Assembly (NCBI GenBank): GCA_019633425.1 | Contig: WSUB01000100.1 | Location: forward strand, 62,001 to 126,000 | From: Tulasnella sp. 424 | Taxonomy: Eukaryota > Basidiomycota > Agaricomycetes > Cantharellales > Tulasnellaceae | Length of the DNA: 64,000 nt | Direction: 5' to 3' | Shown: positions 46,361 through 57,839 of the stretch, piece after piece | Layout: each line of letters starts with the position of its first letter | Numbering within the stretch: position 1 is the stretch's first letter | Notes under the pieces: model-generated | The model's input: only the letters and a program-made list of their open reading frames with translations | Told to the model about the DNA's origin: nothing | The model's database searches: none | Translations under genes and position numbers: made by a program

Positions 46361-46695
46361 ATGTGAGATAATAAGTAAGTCAAAGAAGCGATTTAGAAAG
46401 TAGTGGATACCGAGGCTCATTACCCAAATTAAGAAGTTGGTGAAGATGCTGTTGAAGTAACAACGTACTCTCGTTCTCCAGAATCATTTTGCTTCATTAT
46501 ACCAAGCGATTAGGACATATATGGTGTTCACGATATAATGGAAAGACGAGGCAGTCGGGATGGTTCAGGAAAAGAAGATTGCAAAACAAGATGATGGAAG
46601 AGGTGTATTAGAATGATAATGAAGGATGAGGAAGACGAGGAGTGAGTCCTTCGATTAAGAGACTGTGGAGCAATAAGGTTCGTTCGCCGCATGTG
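46361..46695. repeat. Duplicated 3' flank of a TPR gene, paralogous to 57500-57839
   Basis: The stretch aligns with the 3' flank of kinase-TPR unit 6 (about 57490-57839), starting at the shared GATAATAAGTAAGTCAA sequence. No gene is seen. Confidence 0.55.
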
Positions 46696-47060
46696 TTACG
46701 TGAACCTGAATACGGAACCAAAAACTGACCTCGCTGACTCTTGAATGCCCTCCGAGGTCCACCATGTAGCTTCTTCTCGCTTGGATAATCGACGGGCTTT
46801 AGAAGCTTGGTTCGAAGCGTAAGCGGCATTCTGACTATTTCGGATTTGTTCGAAGACTTCTGCAGCTTTTGTATAATGGTCAATTGCGTCCCTGCAGGCG
46901 CCCTGATCACGATGCACGTCAGCAAGTTCCAATAGAGAATAAGCTCTGCCGGATATGTTCGCAATGACAGTAAAAATCTCCATGACTTCTGAAAAGAGCG
47001 TGAAGGCTTGGCTATACTCCTTTTGAGACTGATGCACGCGCGCAAGACTCCGCACGGCGC
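46696..47060 (-). pseudogene. C-terminal TPR fragment of a kinase-TPR gene
   Basis: The open frame matches the last three repeats and the tail of unit 6 (SLARVHQSQKEYSQAFTLFSE, then SGRAYSLLELADVHRDQG, AIDHYTKAAEVFEQI and a tail with WWTSEGIQESARS). It breaks off at about 47060 into unrelated sequence. No kinase exons or start codon are present, so this is a truncated copy lying between the two heme-lyase modules. Confidence 0.75.
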
Positions 47061-47779
47061 AAATAGGGTGCGCGCCGCGAGTCGTGCCCCATGGCCAGCC
47101 AAAATTCGCGTCAGGCGCGTGCGGAATAAAACCGCAAACGGCCCACCATAAAATCCGATCCACGATCAACAGTTTAAAGCCTGCTGACACGGTAACTGCG
47201 TTACTGCCCGAGTCACTGACCCGTGCACTGCCATAAGGATATTATGTACTTCTCTTCCTCTGCATTCAAGAAGCTGGCTGGCCTTGATCTCAAGAAATAG
47301 AGTAACACCGGCTCTATCCAGACCTACTACGCCCACTGGTCCTGCAGTTCTTTACTTCTCGAGCCTGGCGTTGGCAACGAAGTTACCTGATTTACGTCGG
47401 CTTTAACTGGGAGTGCTGGTGTTTGGTTGCGACGTCTATTAAAGCAGACATTCAAGAGAGTCATCCATTTCCCCTCACTTGATATATTCCGCGCAATCCG
47501 AAAGGCAGCCAAGGGCGTACCGATACCGGTATTTCGCGATTGCATAGTGAAAAGAGGGGAAAGATTTAGCCAATCCAAAGTGTCGCATCTTGTATTGGCA
47601 CGCTCCTTCATCGAACGGGGCGAGGCCGCTATGCTACCAAGCCGGTCTGTGTTGGGCGACGCCGATCGTTTGGTTCATCACGATTCCAGCCTTCGTAGAC
47701 CAGAAGCCTTGTCTACAGGCTAATCCGTCAACAACTCCTATCTCAATTTATCAACAAATAGCCTAGGTACAGTTTAACT
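47061..47779. other. Intergenic; duplicated flank related to 41150-41700
   Basis: After the TPR breakpoint, the stretch from about 47330 aligns with the flank of heme lyase copy 1. No gene is supported. The junction marks one end of the module duplication. Confidence 0.5.
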
Positions 47780-48772
47780 CTATACTTCCTTCGACTTCGA
47801 TTCGGACCCGAGGTAGGAACTCCAAAGCCCGCTGATTGCTGTCCTACATTTCAGCTGAATACTACTCAAGCTATCCGATGCGGGTCGTACGTCCAAGATG
47901 AAAGCAGGGTTTCCCTCCTCATCAGGCTCATCAGCGTAATAATCGATGATATATCGAACGAGCTCGCCCGTTTCTCGGCGAACTATCCAGTCGTGGCGGT
48001 CGAACGGACGGTGAACGCTATCCGTTGCCAGACATTAGTCTCTCGGTAATCTATTGAGGTAAATTTGTACGTACGGGAACCGAGACGGCATCATCCAGTT
48101 TGCCCATTGCAAGGTCCTTGCCTTGTAGGTCAACTCCCTGGGCTTGCCATTGATCTGAGCGAGTTGCGGTGGTGACGTCGAACTTCAGAAATCATGACCG
48201 TGAGACCTTGCGTTGTCGTCGACGCCAGCATCAACCACTGGCAGAACTCACTTTGGATTCCACCTCCTTTCCCAATCAAGAACTTCCGCCCACGCTTCTT
48301 CGTTAAGAAAGTTATGCAGCTGCACCATTGTTGACATTTGATCCTCGGGCATCTGATAACCCTTTCGATTTAGCGCGTTGAAGAATTGCTGCGGACTTGG
48401 GTAGACCCAGTTTGAAGAGGAGTGCTGGTCCAGGGTATCATTAGCCTCGTCAGCAGAGAGAGCGCGAGGGATAGTGGATGTTTCGCGTTTGGTCGAGAGG
48501 ACTGCCGACTGGTTGGAATTGGGGGATTGTGAAAGATTTAGGGGGACGTTGTTCAACGGGTTGACGCCTTCGTCGTTCCCGTGAGCCACAGGGCATCGGG
48601 CAGCGAGGAGAGGCGCATTGGGATCGCTGTGTTGCTTGCTCATAGGACATGATGCCATGTTGAATAAGTCGGAGGGGGGTGGAGAGGGACTGAAGGGGCG
48701 TTGGGCGGGAGGTGGGAAGGAGGTCCTCTCTGACGCGCGCACAAATGTGGCTGATGTGATTGGTGATTCCAT
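47780..48772 (-). CDS. HCCS: Holocytochrome-c synthase (cytochrome c heme lyase), copy 2
   Basis: Start ATG 48772 ([16 protein letters not shown]), stop TAG 47780-47782; three exons. Exon 1 has SCPMSKQ and CPVAH cysteine motifs, [25 protein letters not shown] and [20 protein letters not shown]. Exon 2 (near 48070-48190) encodes [19 protein letters not shown] and WMMPSRFP, matching the family's xLSPKAR...LFPSRF segment. Exon 3 has [27 protein letters not shown], including the conserved histidine, and ends SESKSKEV. All three exons are intact. The protein attaches heme to cytochrome c in the mitochondrial intermembrane space. It is divergent from CxxCH copy C, 774 bp away. Confidence 0.88.
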
Positions 48773-49546
48773 CAGTAGGGCGCTTCGGCGATCGACGAGA
48801 GCTATTTTCGATACCCAGGCCTTCTGAGGCTTGTCCTAGCAATGCAATGTCTTTGAGACGCCCAAGAAGACACCTAGGAACAGGTCACCAGGTCATGGTG
48901 ACCGCGATTCTTTACCCACGCCGGACTCACAAGCGCTCGCCAAGGCTCTAGCTCTCGCCTGGTTAGCGATCACATTTTTTCATGCTTTAAAATATCTGGG
49001 GAGTCCCTCTCGTCGCCAGGAGAGCCTGAAAAGAGCAATCGAGGCAACTACCTCCCTGCAGCGCTGTTGGACGGCTGGGACGACCTTGTAACAGCAATGG
49101 GCACAAGGGTACTCCTGTGCTAAGTTTGACCTTGGGTCCGAAGAACGACGCCTCCTATTGCTATCCGAAGCAATAAAATATGAAATGCGCGTCAATAGAA
49201 GGACATCTCGACGAATTGCGTTGCGACATGAGGTCTCGAGAAGGAAGATTGCCGGCTTGCCAAGGCGCGTGAAGGTTGACGTGAGCTCAGAAAAGGGGCC
49301 CAATCTGATCGAAATCGGAGGTAAATGTGAATGGGGTGCCGGGCATCAGGAACGCCAAGTCTACTTCGAGTTCTGGGGTGATGAGTCCAATTGGTCCTTG
49401 GCGAATGGACCCCCCTACAGGCGCTAAGTCCCAATTTAGAAACCGCCAATCGCCGAAGAAGCCCCTCTACGTTCAATCTATAAAGGACGACATCTCATTG
49501 GACATTATATCCCAGCTCTCGGAGATCGTATCCAGTACACCCCTTC
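48773..49546. promoter_or_regulatory. Divergent intergenic region between heme lyase copy 2 and CxxCH copy C
   Basis: This 774 bp spacer between divergent start codons is conserved with 42757-43630. A TATAAAG lies at about 49481, some 65 bp before the CxxCH start, with CTACGTTCAAT just upstream in both copies. It is a plausible shared promoter. Confidence 0.5.
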
Positions 49547-51485
49547 ATGGCGTCCTACTCTTCCCATCATCATCACCACCACCACCACGCCCACGCTGCG
49601 GAGCAGACTTATACTCCTGCCGAGGTTCGTACGAGCTCTTCGTTGATGCGATTTCTTTTTTAACCTGTTTTAATCCCATCACCCAGGAGCAATTCCATAC
49701 GTCCTCACAATTCCCCAAGCCTCAAGATTGGCATAAACCTGTTTGGAAAATCAAGAATGACTACCCCCCAGCTTTCAAGGCCTCTTCTACTCCGGGTGAT
49801 GCGCCTGGATTACCCCTCCCTGACACGGCTGGGGAGGCTCCATGGATGAACATCGATTTCACAAAGGAGCCATTGAAATATGCAGAGCTGGTGAAGGAAT
49901 ACTGTTGGGATGGGAATAGGAACGTCGATTTCGTTGTGCAGGACAACACGGTGAGCAATGAATTCCGACTGGTAGCTAGTTAGGAGCCGTCAGTCTGAAC
50001 GCCCCTTCCAGGTCCGCCCTTGGTACCATGCTCCTTGGATGCACGCATCTGCCAACGGACGCGAGCCACTGAAAGGGTTGACGTTCGAGCGCTCTATCCC
50101 CCCTCTAGAGTTCGCCAAGGGCCAGACTAGCGCCCTTCAGAACTGGGCCATCGGTTTCTACAATGCCCCAGGTGCGTTCCTGAAACACAGACAGCTCTCA
50201 GTCTCAGCCTCTAACATCTCTCGCAATTGGTATTCAGGTGCATCCGTGTTCGGTGGTGTTTGGGCCGATCCTAACAAGCCCATCTGGAATGAAAATCTCA
50301 AGTTCCCTCGCGGAACAGCCGTCTTCAAGGTATGTAGACTTCATCAAACCAGAGTTACTGGCTTCGCTCACACGTCCAACGCCTAGCTTCTCTTGACAAC
50401 TGCTTCGGATGATGAAGTCCCAACAATGAAAGGATCTCCAGCGTGGCCTGCTGTATGTGTTTCCATCGAGACCTCTGATTACTTCGGAGTCTCATATTCC
50501 CTCTAGGTAATCAGCCCCCAACCCGACCCAGCTGTTGCACCCCCCAACGGCGCCATCCGCAACAAGGAAGCAAGCGAGGTCCGTTTGATCCAAGTTGACT
50601 GGGCTACTGTCGACGAGCGCGCACCCATTGGATGGGTCTTCGGGACTTTTATGTACAACGGTTACCTTGAGAACATCACCGATGTGCGTGCAAACTTTGC
50701 CATCCGAGTTCCAACGGTCTTAACTGACCGGCTTCGTTCATAGCCTTGGGATCGTCTCACCAGTGTCGGTGTTATGTGGGGCAACGATCCTAAGCTCGAC
50801 CAAGCCGCTGTGGACCGGGGCGAGAAGCCCGTCGAGTCTTGGATCAACCCTGAAGCCGACAAGCTGAGGAACGACCTCGGCGGCAAGCGGCCTTCGTGGG
50901 GTTACAACGGTCGCTTGAACGGACCTGCCGACAATTTCATCAGGTATGTCCGGTTCTCCGTCCGTGACTGCCAGGTGATATTCACCTAAGCTTCTTCTCT
51001 GCTAGTGCTTGTGCTTCGTGCCACGGAACCGCTCAGTCATTCGACGTACCCTTGGTTCAATCCGGCAAACTCATTAGTAACAAATGGGTTCCTCTCAACG
51101 AGAAGCTGACGATGACCTGGTGTGTAGAACTGGCGTTCATATTCCGCGCACCATATATCCTCATATTCCGTTCTCACGCAACTTCAGGTTCGATAATGTC
51201 AAAGCTGGCGAGACGTTCAGTGTCCGTGGTGCCCTCAGTGCCGATTATTCTCTCCAGTTTACTATTGGCTGGAACAACTACAGAAATTGGCTCAGCACCC
51301 AGAAAGCGCAGACCAGGGAGCCCGATCCAAAGAAGAAGATTTTGCTTGCTCTTCCTTCAAGGAGAGTTATCTTCAGACCGAAACCCGAGGACGAGGACAA
51401 CGACCAGTTGGAGAAGTTGTTGAAGGGAATTCGTATCGAGGAGGAGCCCAAACGGAACGGTCCACACTTCACCTGGGAGGCTTAG
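49547..51485 (+). CDS. CxxCH-containing c-type-cytochrome-like protein (copy C)
   Basis: Start ATG 49547; the N-terminus MASYSSHHHHHHHHAHAA carries eight consecutive histidines. Stop TAG 51483-51485. About nine exons join cleanly with phases as in copy B. Motifs: KEYCWDGNRNVDFVV, WYHAPWMHASANGREPLKG, QNWAIGFYNAPG, SVFGGVWADPNKP, TMKGSPAWPA, LIQVDWATVDERAPIGWVFG, WGYNGRLNGPADNF, SACASCHGTAQS (CxxCH near 51006-51025), and ADYSLQFTIGWNNYRNW. I infer a single covalent heme c; function unknown. It lies beside an intact heme lyase and a complete PPN2 gene, so this module appears to be the full version. Confidence 0.82.
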
Positions 51486-51748
51486 GCGGTTCCTCGAGCT
51501 CAAGACCGCGTTGGCGACGAATCGTTCTGAGGAATGGGGAGTCATGTCATATAGTACTATCAATAGCCTACCATGCAATGAACTCGTTGAAACGTCTCGC
51601 ATTTCTACATTACCGCAACGACCGCTTGATCGTCCGTTGTGTCAAAAGTCTCCGAGGTGTATTTGAATGAGATGTGCTAGATGCAAACATTACATAATAA
51701 AAAACAAGGAATATCCATGTCGAAAATTCAGCCTGGCCTGTGGTAGTT

Positions 51749-53536
51749 CTAGTCCTTCTTTTTCGTCGGGTTTCTTGCCAGCTCGATAGGAGGGGGTGTC
51801 GGACAACTAACGCTCACCAGCCTTGCACGCATATTCTCTCCAAAGCGCACTTCGACGTCTCTCTCGTCGTCATCATCGTTCGGCCACGCCGACTGCTGAA
51901 GCTCTTTCCCGTGCTTTCTTGGAGGGTGCGGTTTGTGGCGACCTTTCCCCAGAACCATAGCCGTCAGGCCGTCCCCGTTGACGCAGCCCGTGTCTAGGCC
52001 CTTTGACCATTTCTTCAAGTCGAGTCCACGACCGGAGGCATGGCTGTAGACGACGGTAATTGGGTGGCATGGAAGTGGTTTCCTCTGGCGGAGCTGTGAA
52101 ACATCCGACTCCGGCCGGAGCAAAACTTCGTCATCAAGGGAAGTGTCCTGCGACGAAAACCTCGACTTCTCTCCAGAGTCAGTAGAATTGAACCCCTTGC
52201 ATCTCTTGATGACTGAGTTCCAGAGTTCGCTCCAGGGCACGTTGTCCTCGTGGTCTCCTGGACCTCGCCTCGTTGGTTCCAAGTCGTGGACGTCTCGCAT
52301 GTTGAGTTTAAGGAATGGATTCCGATTTGGTTCAATATCGGTGAGAAGACTGAGTTCTTGCTCGTTCCTGTGGTACCGGAGAGAGTCGACATCGATTCAA
52401 CTTGTGGAGGGGCAGGAAAGACACGTACCTGGCTCGTTTGATGTCTTCCACGGTTGGGTTTTCCGGGAGGGACTCAGGGGCATGTGCGAGTGGCTGAACA
52501 CCTGACCGCAGATGATGCGCAGGGTCCATGGGAAGCAAGCCAGCATGAACCATGAAGGTGTGGATGGAAGGGAGGTGGATGACAAGGGGCAAGGACGAGA
52601 GGTACTGGAAGTCTTCGGGAGACAGATTCCTAGACACCCCGCAGGCTGTCAGCAACCCCACCACAAGGCGGTGGACGAAAAGACACACCTGGCTACGTTC
52701 CAATGGTCTCCTCCCCAGTCCCACTCTTTGGGGTAGGAGTACTTCAAGGTCTTCCATAGCTTCTGGCTCTTAGCTTGGGAAGGTGTGATGCGTTGCCCAA
52801 AAAGGGCGTGCAAGAACAGGTCGCCGTGTTCGTGCGACTTGACCCATTCGAACCATGCATACCACTCTAGCATACCAGGGTGGATAATATGGTCAATATT
52901 CCTCGGAGGAATAAGGGATTGAGATATAAAACCTGAAACTCACCAATAACCTTCTGATCGTTGTTCCCCCGAACGCCGACCACAGCCTCCTTGGCGAACC
53001 GGGTGACAAGCTCGTTCGAGTGAGGCCCTTTTGCGGTTATGTCTCCGAGGTGGATGACGAGATCGTCGGTTGAGTTGTATTTCAGAACGTCCAAGAGATT
53101 GCTGTTGCCAAGGTTGCGACGGGTTAGCTCGGAGCCAAGCCACGCCACGTTGAAAAAACGAACGCAACTCGAAGCTGTGCATCATGCCGTGCAGGTCTCC
53201 TACCATGATGATTCGCCTATGCGGGTTGTCCAAGTCGAGCTGTTCCGAGTTGAGAGTCTGAAGGTCGACATAGTTGGTCAAGTCGGGTGGACCCTCTGTT
53301 GAGAACCCGGGGGCGACGTCAGCGAGTTTTTGGCCGCATGAAGGATAGGAGACAACCGCACCAAGATGTTCAAACAGCTCGAACCCGAGCCACACGAAGA
53401 ATAGGAGGACAATAAGGCCTATGTAAAGAAATAGTTTCTTCAAGACAAAGCCTTCGTCTTCTTCAAGCCCCTTTGCCCTGTCATCGGTTGGTGGTTGCCT
53501 GTTCGTGGTTGGGAGTTGGGTGTAATTTGGAGGCAT
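51749..53536 (-). CDS. PPN2: Ppn2-like metallophosphatase (vacuolar endopolyphosphatase type)
   Basis: Start ATG 53536, stop at 51749; five exons. After a basic N-terminus comes one membrane helix (LFLYIGLIVLLFFVWLGFEL), fitting a type II vacuolar membrane anchor. The metallophosphoesterase core follows: VGDLHG, then after an intron FDNLLDVLKYN, LVIHLGDITAKGP, VGVRGNND, WYAWFEW, FMVHAGLLP, and in the last exon SHASGRGLDLKKWSKGLDTGC. These are the PPP-type metal-binding motifs and the Ppn2-specific C-terminal signature. In yeast Ppn2 cleaves long polyphosphate chains inside the vacuole. The 3' end converges with CxxCH copy C, as in the first module. Confidence 0.85.
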
Positions 53537-54641
53537 CCTGGTGCTTCAAGAAGCGAAGAGAGGGGGGAGGATGAGAAGAGGGGGAGGCGCGGAACTTGCG
53601 GGTGGTAAATAGGCGTTTCACGGCCTTCTCTAATTTTGGAACGTGGCTCCAATGGGCTGGTGGGACTTTCCGGAGATCGAACGACGTCACTCACTCGTCA
53701 AGTCTGAGGCTTTTGTGACGCAACCCGTCGTCGTCCTGAACAACGTCGGGCTATGTTGAAGGAGTTTTGGGTGAGTTTTGAAAGTGACTGGAGGGCGTGA
53801 TGCCAAGTTCCGGAAATGGTGCAATTTTGTCTTATCAGATAAACTCCCGCAGTCTTTCCCGCGGTTCAATCTTCGCCCCCTCGGCTTGCTTTGCCGGTCG
53901 CGCCACTCCACTCCGTTAACCCGCGGGCCGAAAGCTGAGCGCACTTACTTCATGGCTAAGTCACCGGTGATCCGGGCTTCTCTTCTGTCGATCGCGAAGC
54001 GGATGGGCAACTTTCTGCATCTCTGTGCAAAATCGCCCAATGCCAAGTCACCAACTGTTACCGACTCTCGGTGACAGGACATTGTCTCTCCCGGCGACGG
54101 CCACAATCGTTGAACGGGTTCCACAGTACCTGAGTCTTCATCCGTTGCCGAATTCTTTTTGTCCTTGCAGATTATCGGCCAAAACACTGTCGCCAAAAAC
54201 GGAGAGTCGCGGACTGACGACTGACTCTTCGCCGCTCAAGAGTGCCCTGGACTCCCAGATGTGTTTCCCCCGTCTATCGCATCATCACTCACGACCGTGT
54301 ATTCTTCAGGACGGCCTCAGGGTGTGGTGCATAACCCGTCGTCGTCGGTCGGCGACCTGCCTGCGGGTGTTGCTGTGTCCTCCTTTGTGAACTCGGAAGC
54401 CAAAATCGCTCTGTATCATCTGTTGATCTGTGCATACACTCTCATCGCTCCTTCAAGGGTTTCATGAAACAAATCTGACTTTTGTCTTTGGCCTTTGTTT
54501 CCGTTCCTCTGATCGGGCATACGCCACGATCGTTTTCTTTTGTTACGCCACCTCATCCACAAATCCAAGTTCCTCGACTATAAGTTCGGCTCTCAGGCTT
54601 CGCAATCCCAAAACATACTTGCATCTTCCCTCTCTTCCAAC
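53537..54641. other. Intergenic, 1.1 kb, between divergent genes
   Basis: This separates PPN2 (minus) from the pseudokinase (plus). Several short frames exist, none conserved or recognisable. It contains both promoters. Confidence 0.5.
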
Positions 54642-56675
54642 ATGAGCTCTGAAACTACTCAAGCCCAGATCTCCGCTTCTGGTGGTAATCCGCCGCTGAT
54701 CGACCACAGTCGACCCTCACAAGATACGCCAAAGTGCCATCAAATTCTGGATCGTGTACCTGAGGTAAATTCAAACGTCTCGCCTCTCAAGAAAGGGTTT
54801 TTGGCTCAGCGACGTTCCGCGAATTGACCCTTTTGTTGCTTCACAGAGCTCTGGCCTTGAGAAACCCTGGTCGTCAGTATTTTCTTGATTCTCTTTCGTT
54901 GGAACTGGTCGTTACCTGACACACGACTTCAGCGGCAGCAAGCTAGCTGGCAAAGCTAGGACAGCTGTGATTGCGCTCACGAAGACTGCTGCCGCAATGA
55001 CCGCAGCAATTCGGTTAAACAAAGAGCCCAGTGTGGTAGAAGATCCCAATGCGTGAGTGAAAAGGCTCTGATGCGTTCTCTGTTCTCGAGTTGATGGGGC
55101 GCCGCAGGTTCCTCGATGAGTATAAAGCCGATCTTGAGGGTGGCAGTCAGGACGCCTTGTACAGGGACCAGTTTACGGAAATAAGCAACATGGTCCATGT
55201 AGGTATTGTAAGCTACGAATGTTAGCATTGCTGACTTCGTCTACAGGCTATGGCAAAAGTTGCAAACGTCTTAACCCAGCAAAAGGCCAAACTCGATAAT
55301 CTCAAGCTGGTACAACGGAGTTTGTTTCATACCATAACTTGCTTATTCTGACGAGATTCTGTCTTTAGGAGCTCGATGACTATAACCCTGCCAAGGTTCT
55401 GGTACCGAACGATAATCTGGTGGCGGGCACAGGTGAAGCCGAGGTGCTCATTTTACGCAACATGACATGCAAATGGTTGAACGGGGCGGAAGCCACGGTG
55501 AAGCAGATGCACAGCAAGGATGGTCCTAGGTTCACAGGTAAGTGTTTTATATGCGCTTCTTGGTCGCTTTGACGTCCCTGACGTACTTCTATCAAGGCAC
55601 CAAGTTTGCTATTTGGAAAATGGTTATGAACAATCATTACTTCGTTGCAGCGAAGGGATTTTACGGGCCCCTCGAACAGGAGGACAGCAAGGTTGTCCCT
55701 ACTTTCATAATCCTTAGTTCCCATTACCTAATCTCCCCGATAACAGCGCTTACAACGCCTTATTAACGTCTGGAAGGGTATGGATCACCCTAATGTCCTT
55801 CCTCTACTCGGCGCCTGTCGATTCGAGAATGACAAGAGGCTTTATTTGATCAGTCACTGGATGAAGGTGACTCGTCTTTCTGTTAATTTATCTGATCGGG
55901 GCACTCAAATCTAATGGATTTGCAGTATGGCACGGTTCGCGATTACATCACGTATCACCCGGAGGCGGACAGGCTACAGCTGGTAGGTGGTTCACAATTT
56001 TCCCGATTGTCTTATCCAAGCCCTAATTACCAGGCTGGTCGATTCACAGATCCACGATGTAGCTCTTGGGCTTCAATACGTTCATAATCGCAACATACTC
56101 CACGGCAAGCTTAGGACCGATAACATTCTCGTCGATCTCAATCAACGTGCTCGGATTTCGGGTTTCAGTCTGTCCAAGTTCCCTAACGGAAGAGCGCAAA
56201 CAAAGGATTGGTACGCCTTTATGGATGACCCGCGATGGAACCCTATCATGCAGACTCGCTGGACAGCTAAGTCCGACATCTGGTGCTGGGCGATGACCGC
56301 ACTTGAAATCCTTTCCGGAGGTCTGTCAAATCGCTCGTCCTCATTCATTGACAGATTAGTTACTAAACCCCTCCATCGTCGCGTACGACAGATCGCCCGT
56401 TCCCTGATATTCCTTGCATCAGTGGAGATGACATGGCAAGGATGCAGAACGGTACACTGCGACCGGCGCGCGAGGACTATAGATCATCCATACCATCAGA
56501 GCCTCTCTGGAGATTACTCGAAAGCTGCTGGTCAGTCGAGGAGGTCGATCGTCCAGACATAGGAACGGTGGTGCAAGGAGTCGCGGACGAGAGAATCAAG
56601 ACTGGTTGGGACCCACTCAAGTGGAACCCAAAACCCGAGCCTAAGAAGGACTGGGATTGGCCCGAATCATCTTAG
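54642..56675 (+). CDS. TKL-like pseudokinase, second copy
   Basis: Start chosen at ATG 54642 (MSSETTQAQISASGG); an in-frame ATG at 54540 is possible. Stop TAG 56673-56675. About eleven exons. The N-terminal exons are helical (RTAVIALTKTAAAMTAAI, AMAKVANVLTQQKAKL), a possible four-helix region, but less clearly MLKL-like than the 19.5 kb gene. The kinase-like part has the lysine in YFVAAKGFYG, MDHPNVLPLLGACRF, IHDVALGLQYVHNRNIL, then HGKLRTDN (aspartate lost) and ISGFSLSKF (DFG lost), with SDIWCWAMTALEILSGG kept. The C-terminus (WNPKPEPKKDWDWPESS) resembles the proline-rich tail of the 19.5 kb gene. It is predicted to be catalytically dead and may act as scaffold or effector. Confidence 0.72.
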
Positions 56676-57839
56676 CGGACATCCGCACTTAAATCGGCTT
56701 CAAGATTTGGTTCTAATTAGTTTATAACTAAAACATTATACATATTTTGACCAACGAATCCTGCAGTTGGAGAATGGCAGGAAAGAGGTGAGGCCTTTCA
56801 CGAAGCGAGCGCCGTGGCTGATCTATAGCCAATATGGTTCATTCAAGCTCGCTGAAAAGAACAGAAAAATGATACTCGACGTCGAAGCTTTGGTGTGACG
56901 ACGGAATGGGCCAAAAGGCCGCAGTTTGTCCGACGCGCTATCAGAAGATTCATCCCAAGAGCAATAGAGTACACGATCTAGAAGTTTAAGTAAGCTACTA
57001 TAAGGATCTGAGATTCTAGGCGGCTGGGAGCCCGCACAACTCTGATAAAAGGGATTTCATAGGTCCTAGAAGGCTACGGAACCCGAATCCAGCTTGTTCC
57101 CCCCGACACGGGAAAGGAATCGTGTTCATGAAAACCCTGCCGATACATGCGTGCACCAGCGACATAAGTCACTCAGTAATAGTGATCGACTTTTGGATTG
57201 ATTAGCTGTCAAGTCTGGAGGTACGTGCGCTGCTCTCGCTCCCCCCGTTTTTATTCGACTCATAGCATTATAGACATCACGCAAGCTTCAGCGTTAGTAA
57301 ATATCTCAGGACATCTTAGCGACTAAACCGCATGCTCGGAGAGAGTGGAAGGACGCGAGAGTCGGTAGTGGGACAGCGAAGCGAGGCGATTCAGATGAAA
57401 CGGAACAACCTTAATCCTCCACATGTGGTTAAATAAGAATTAAAGCCTAGGTATATTGGCTCGGGGAAGACAGCAACAGGCGAGGGCGAAGATAATAAGT
57501 AAGTCAAGGAAGCGATTTAGAAAGTAGTGGACACTGAGCCTCATTGCCCAGATCAAGAAGTTGGTGAATGTGCTGTCGAAGAAGAAACATGCTCTCGTTC
57601 TTCAGAATCATTCGTTTCGTTGTACTAAGCAATTAGGCTATATATGGTGTTCACGATATTACGGAAAGGCAAGGCCATGGGCAAGGCAGTAAGATGATTT
57701 AGGAAAGAAGGTCACGAAAGAAGGTGATAGAAGAGGTGTATCAGAGTGGATAATGAACGTAAATGAAGGATGAGGGAGACGAAGAGTGAATCCTTTGATT
57801 AAGAGACCGCGGAGCAATAAGGTTCGTGCGCCGCATGTG
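56676..57839. other. Intergenic between converging genes
   Basis: Contains 3' ends of the pseudokinase and of kinase-TPR unit 6. 56640-56730 is copied at 63474-63570; 57490-57839 is copied at 46361-46695. No gene is seen. Confidence 0.5.
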
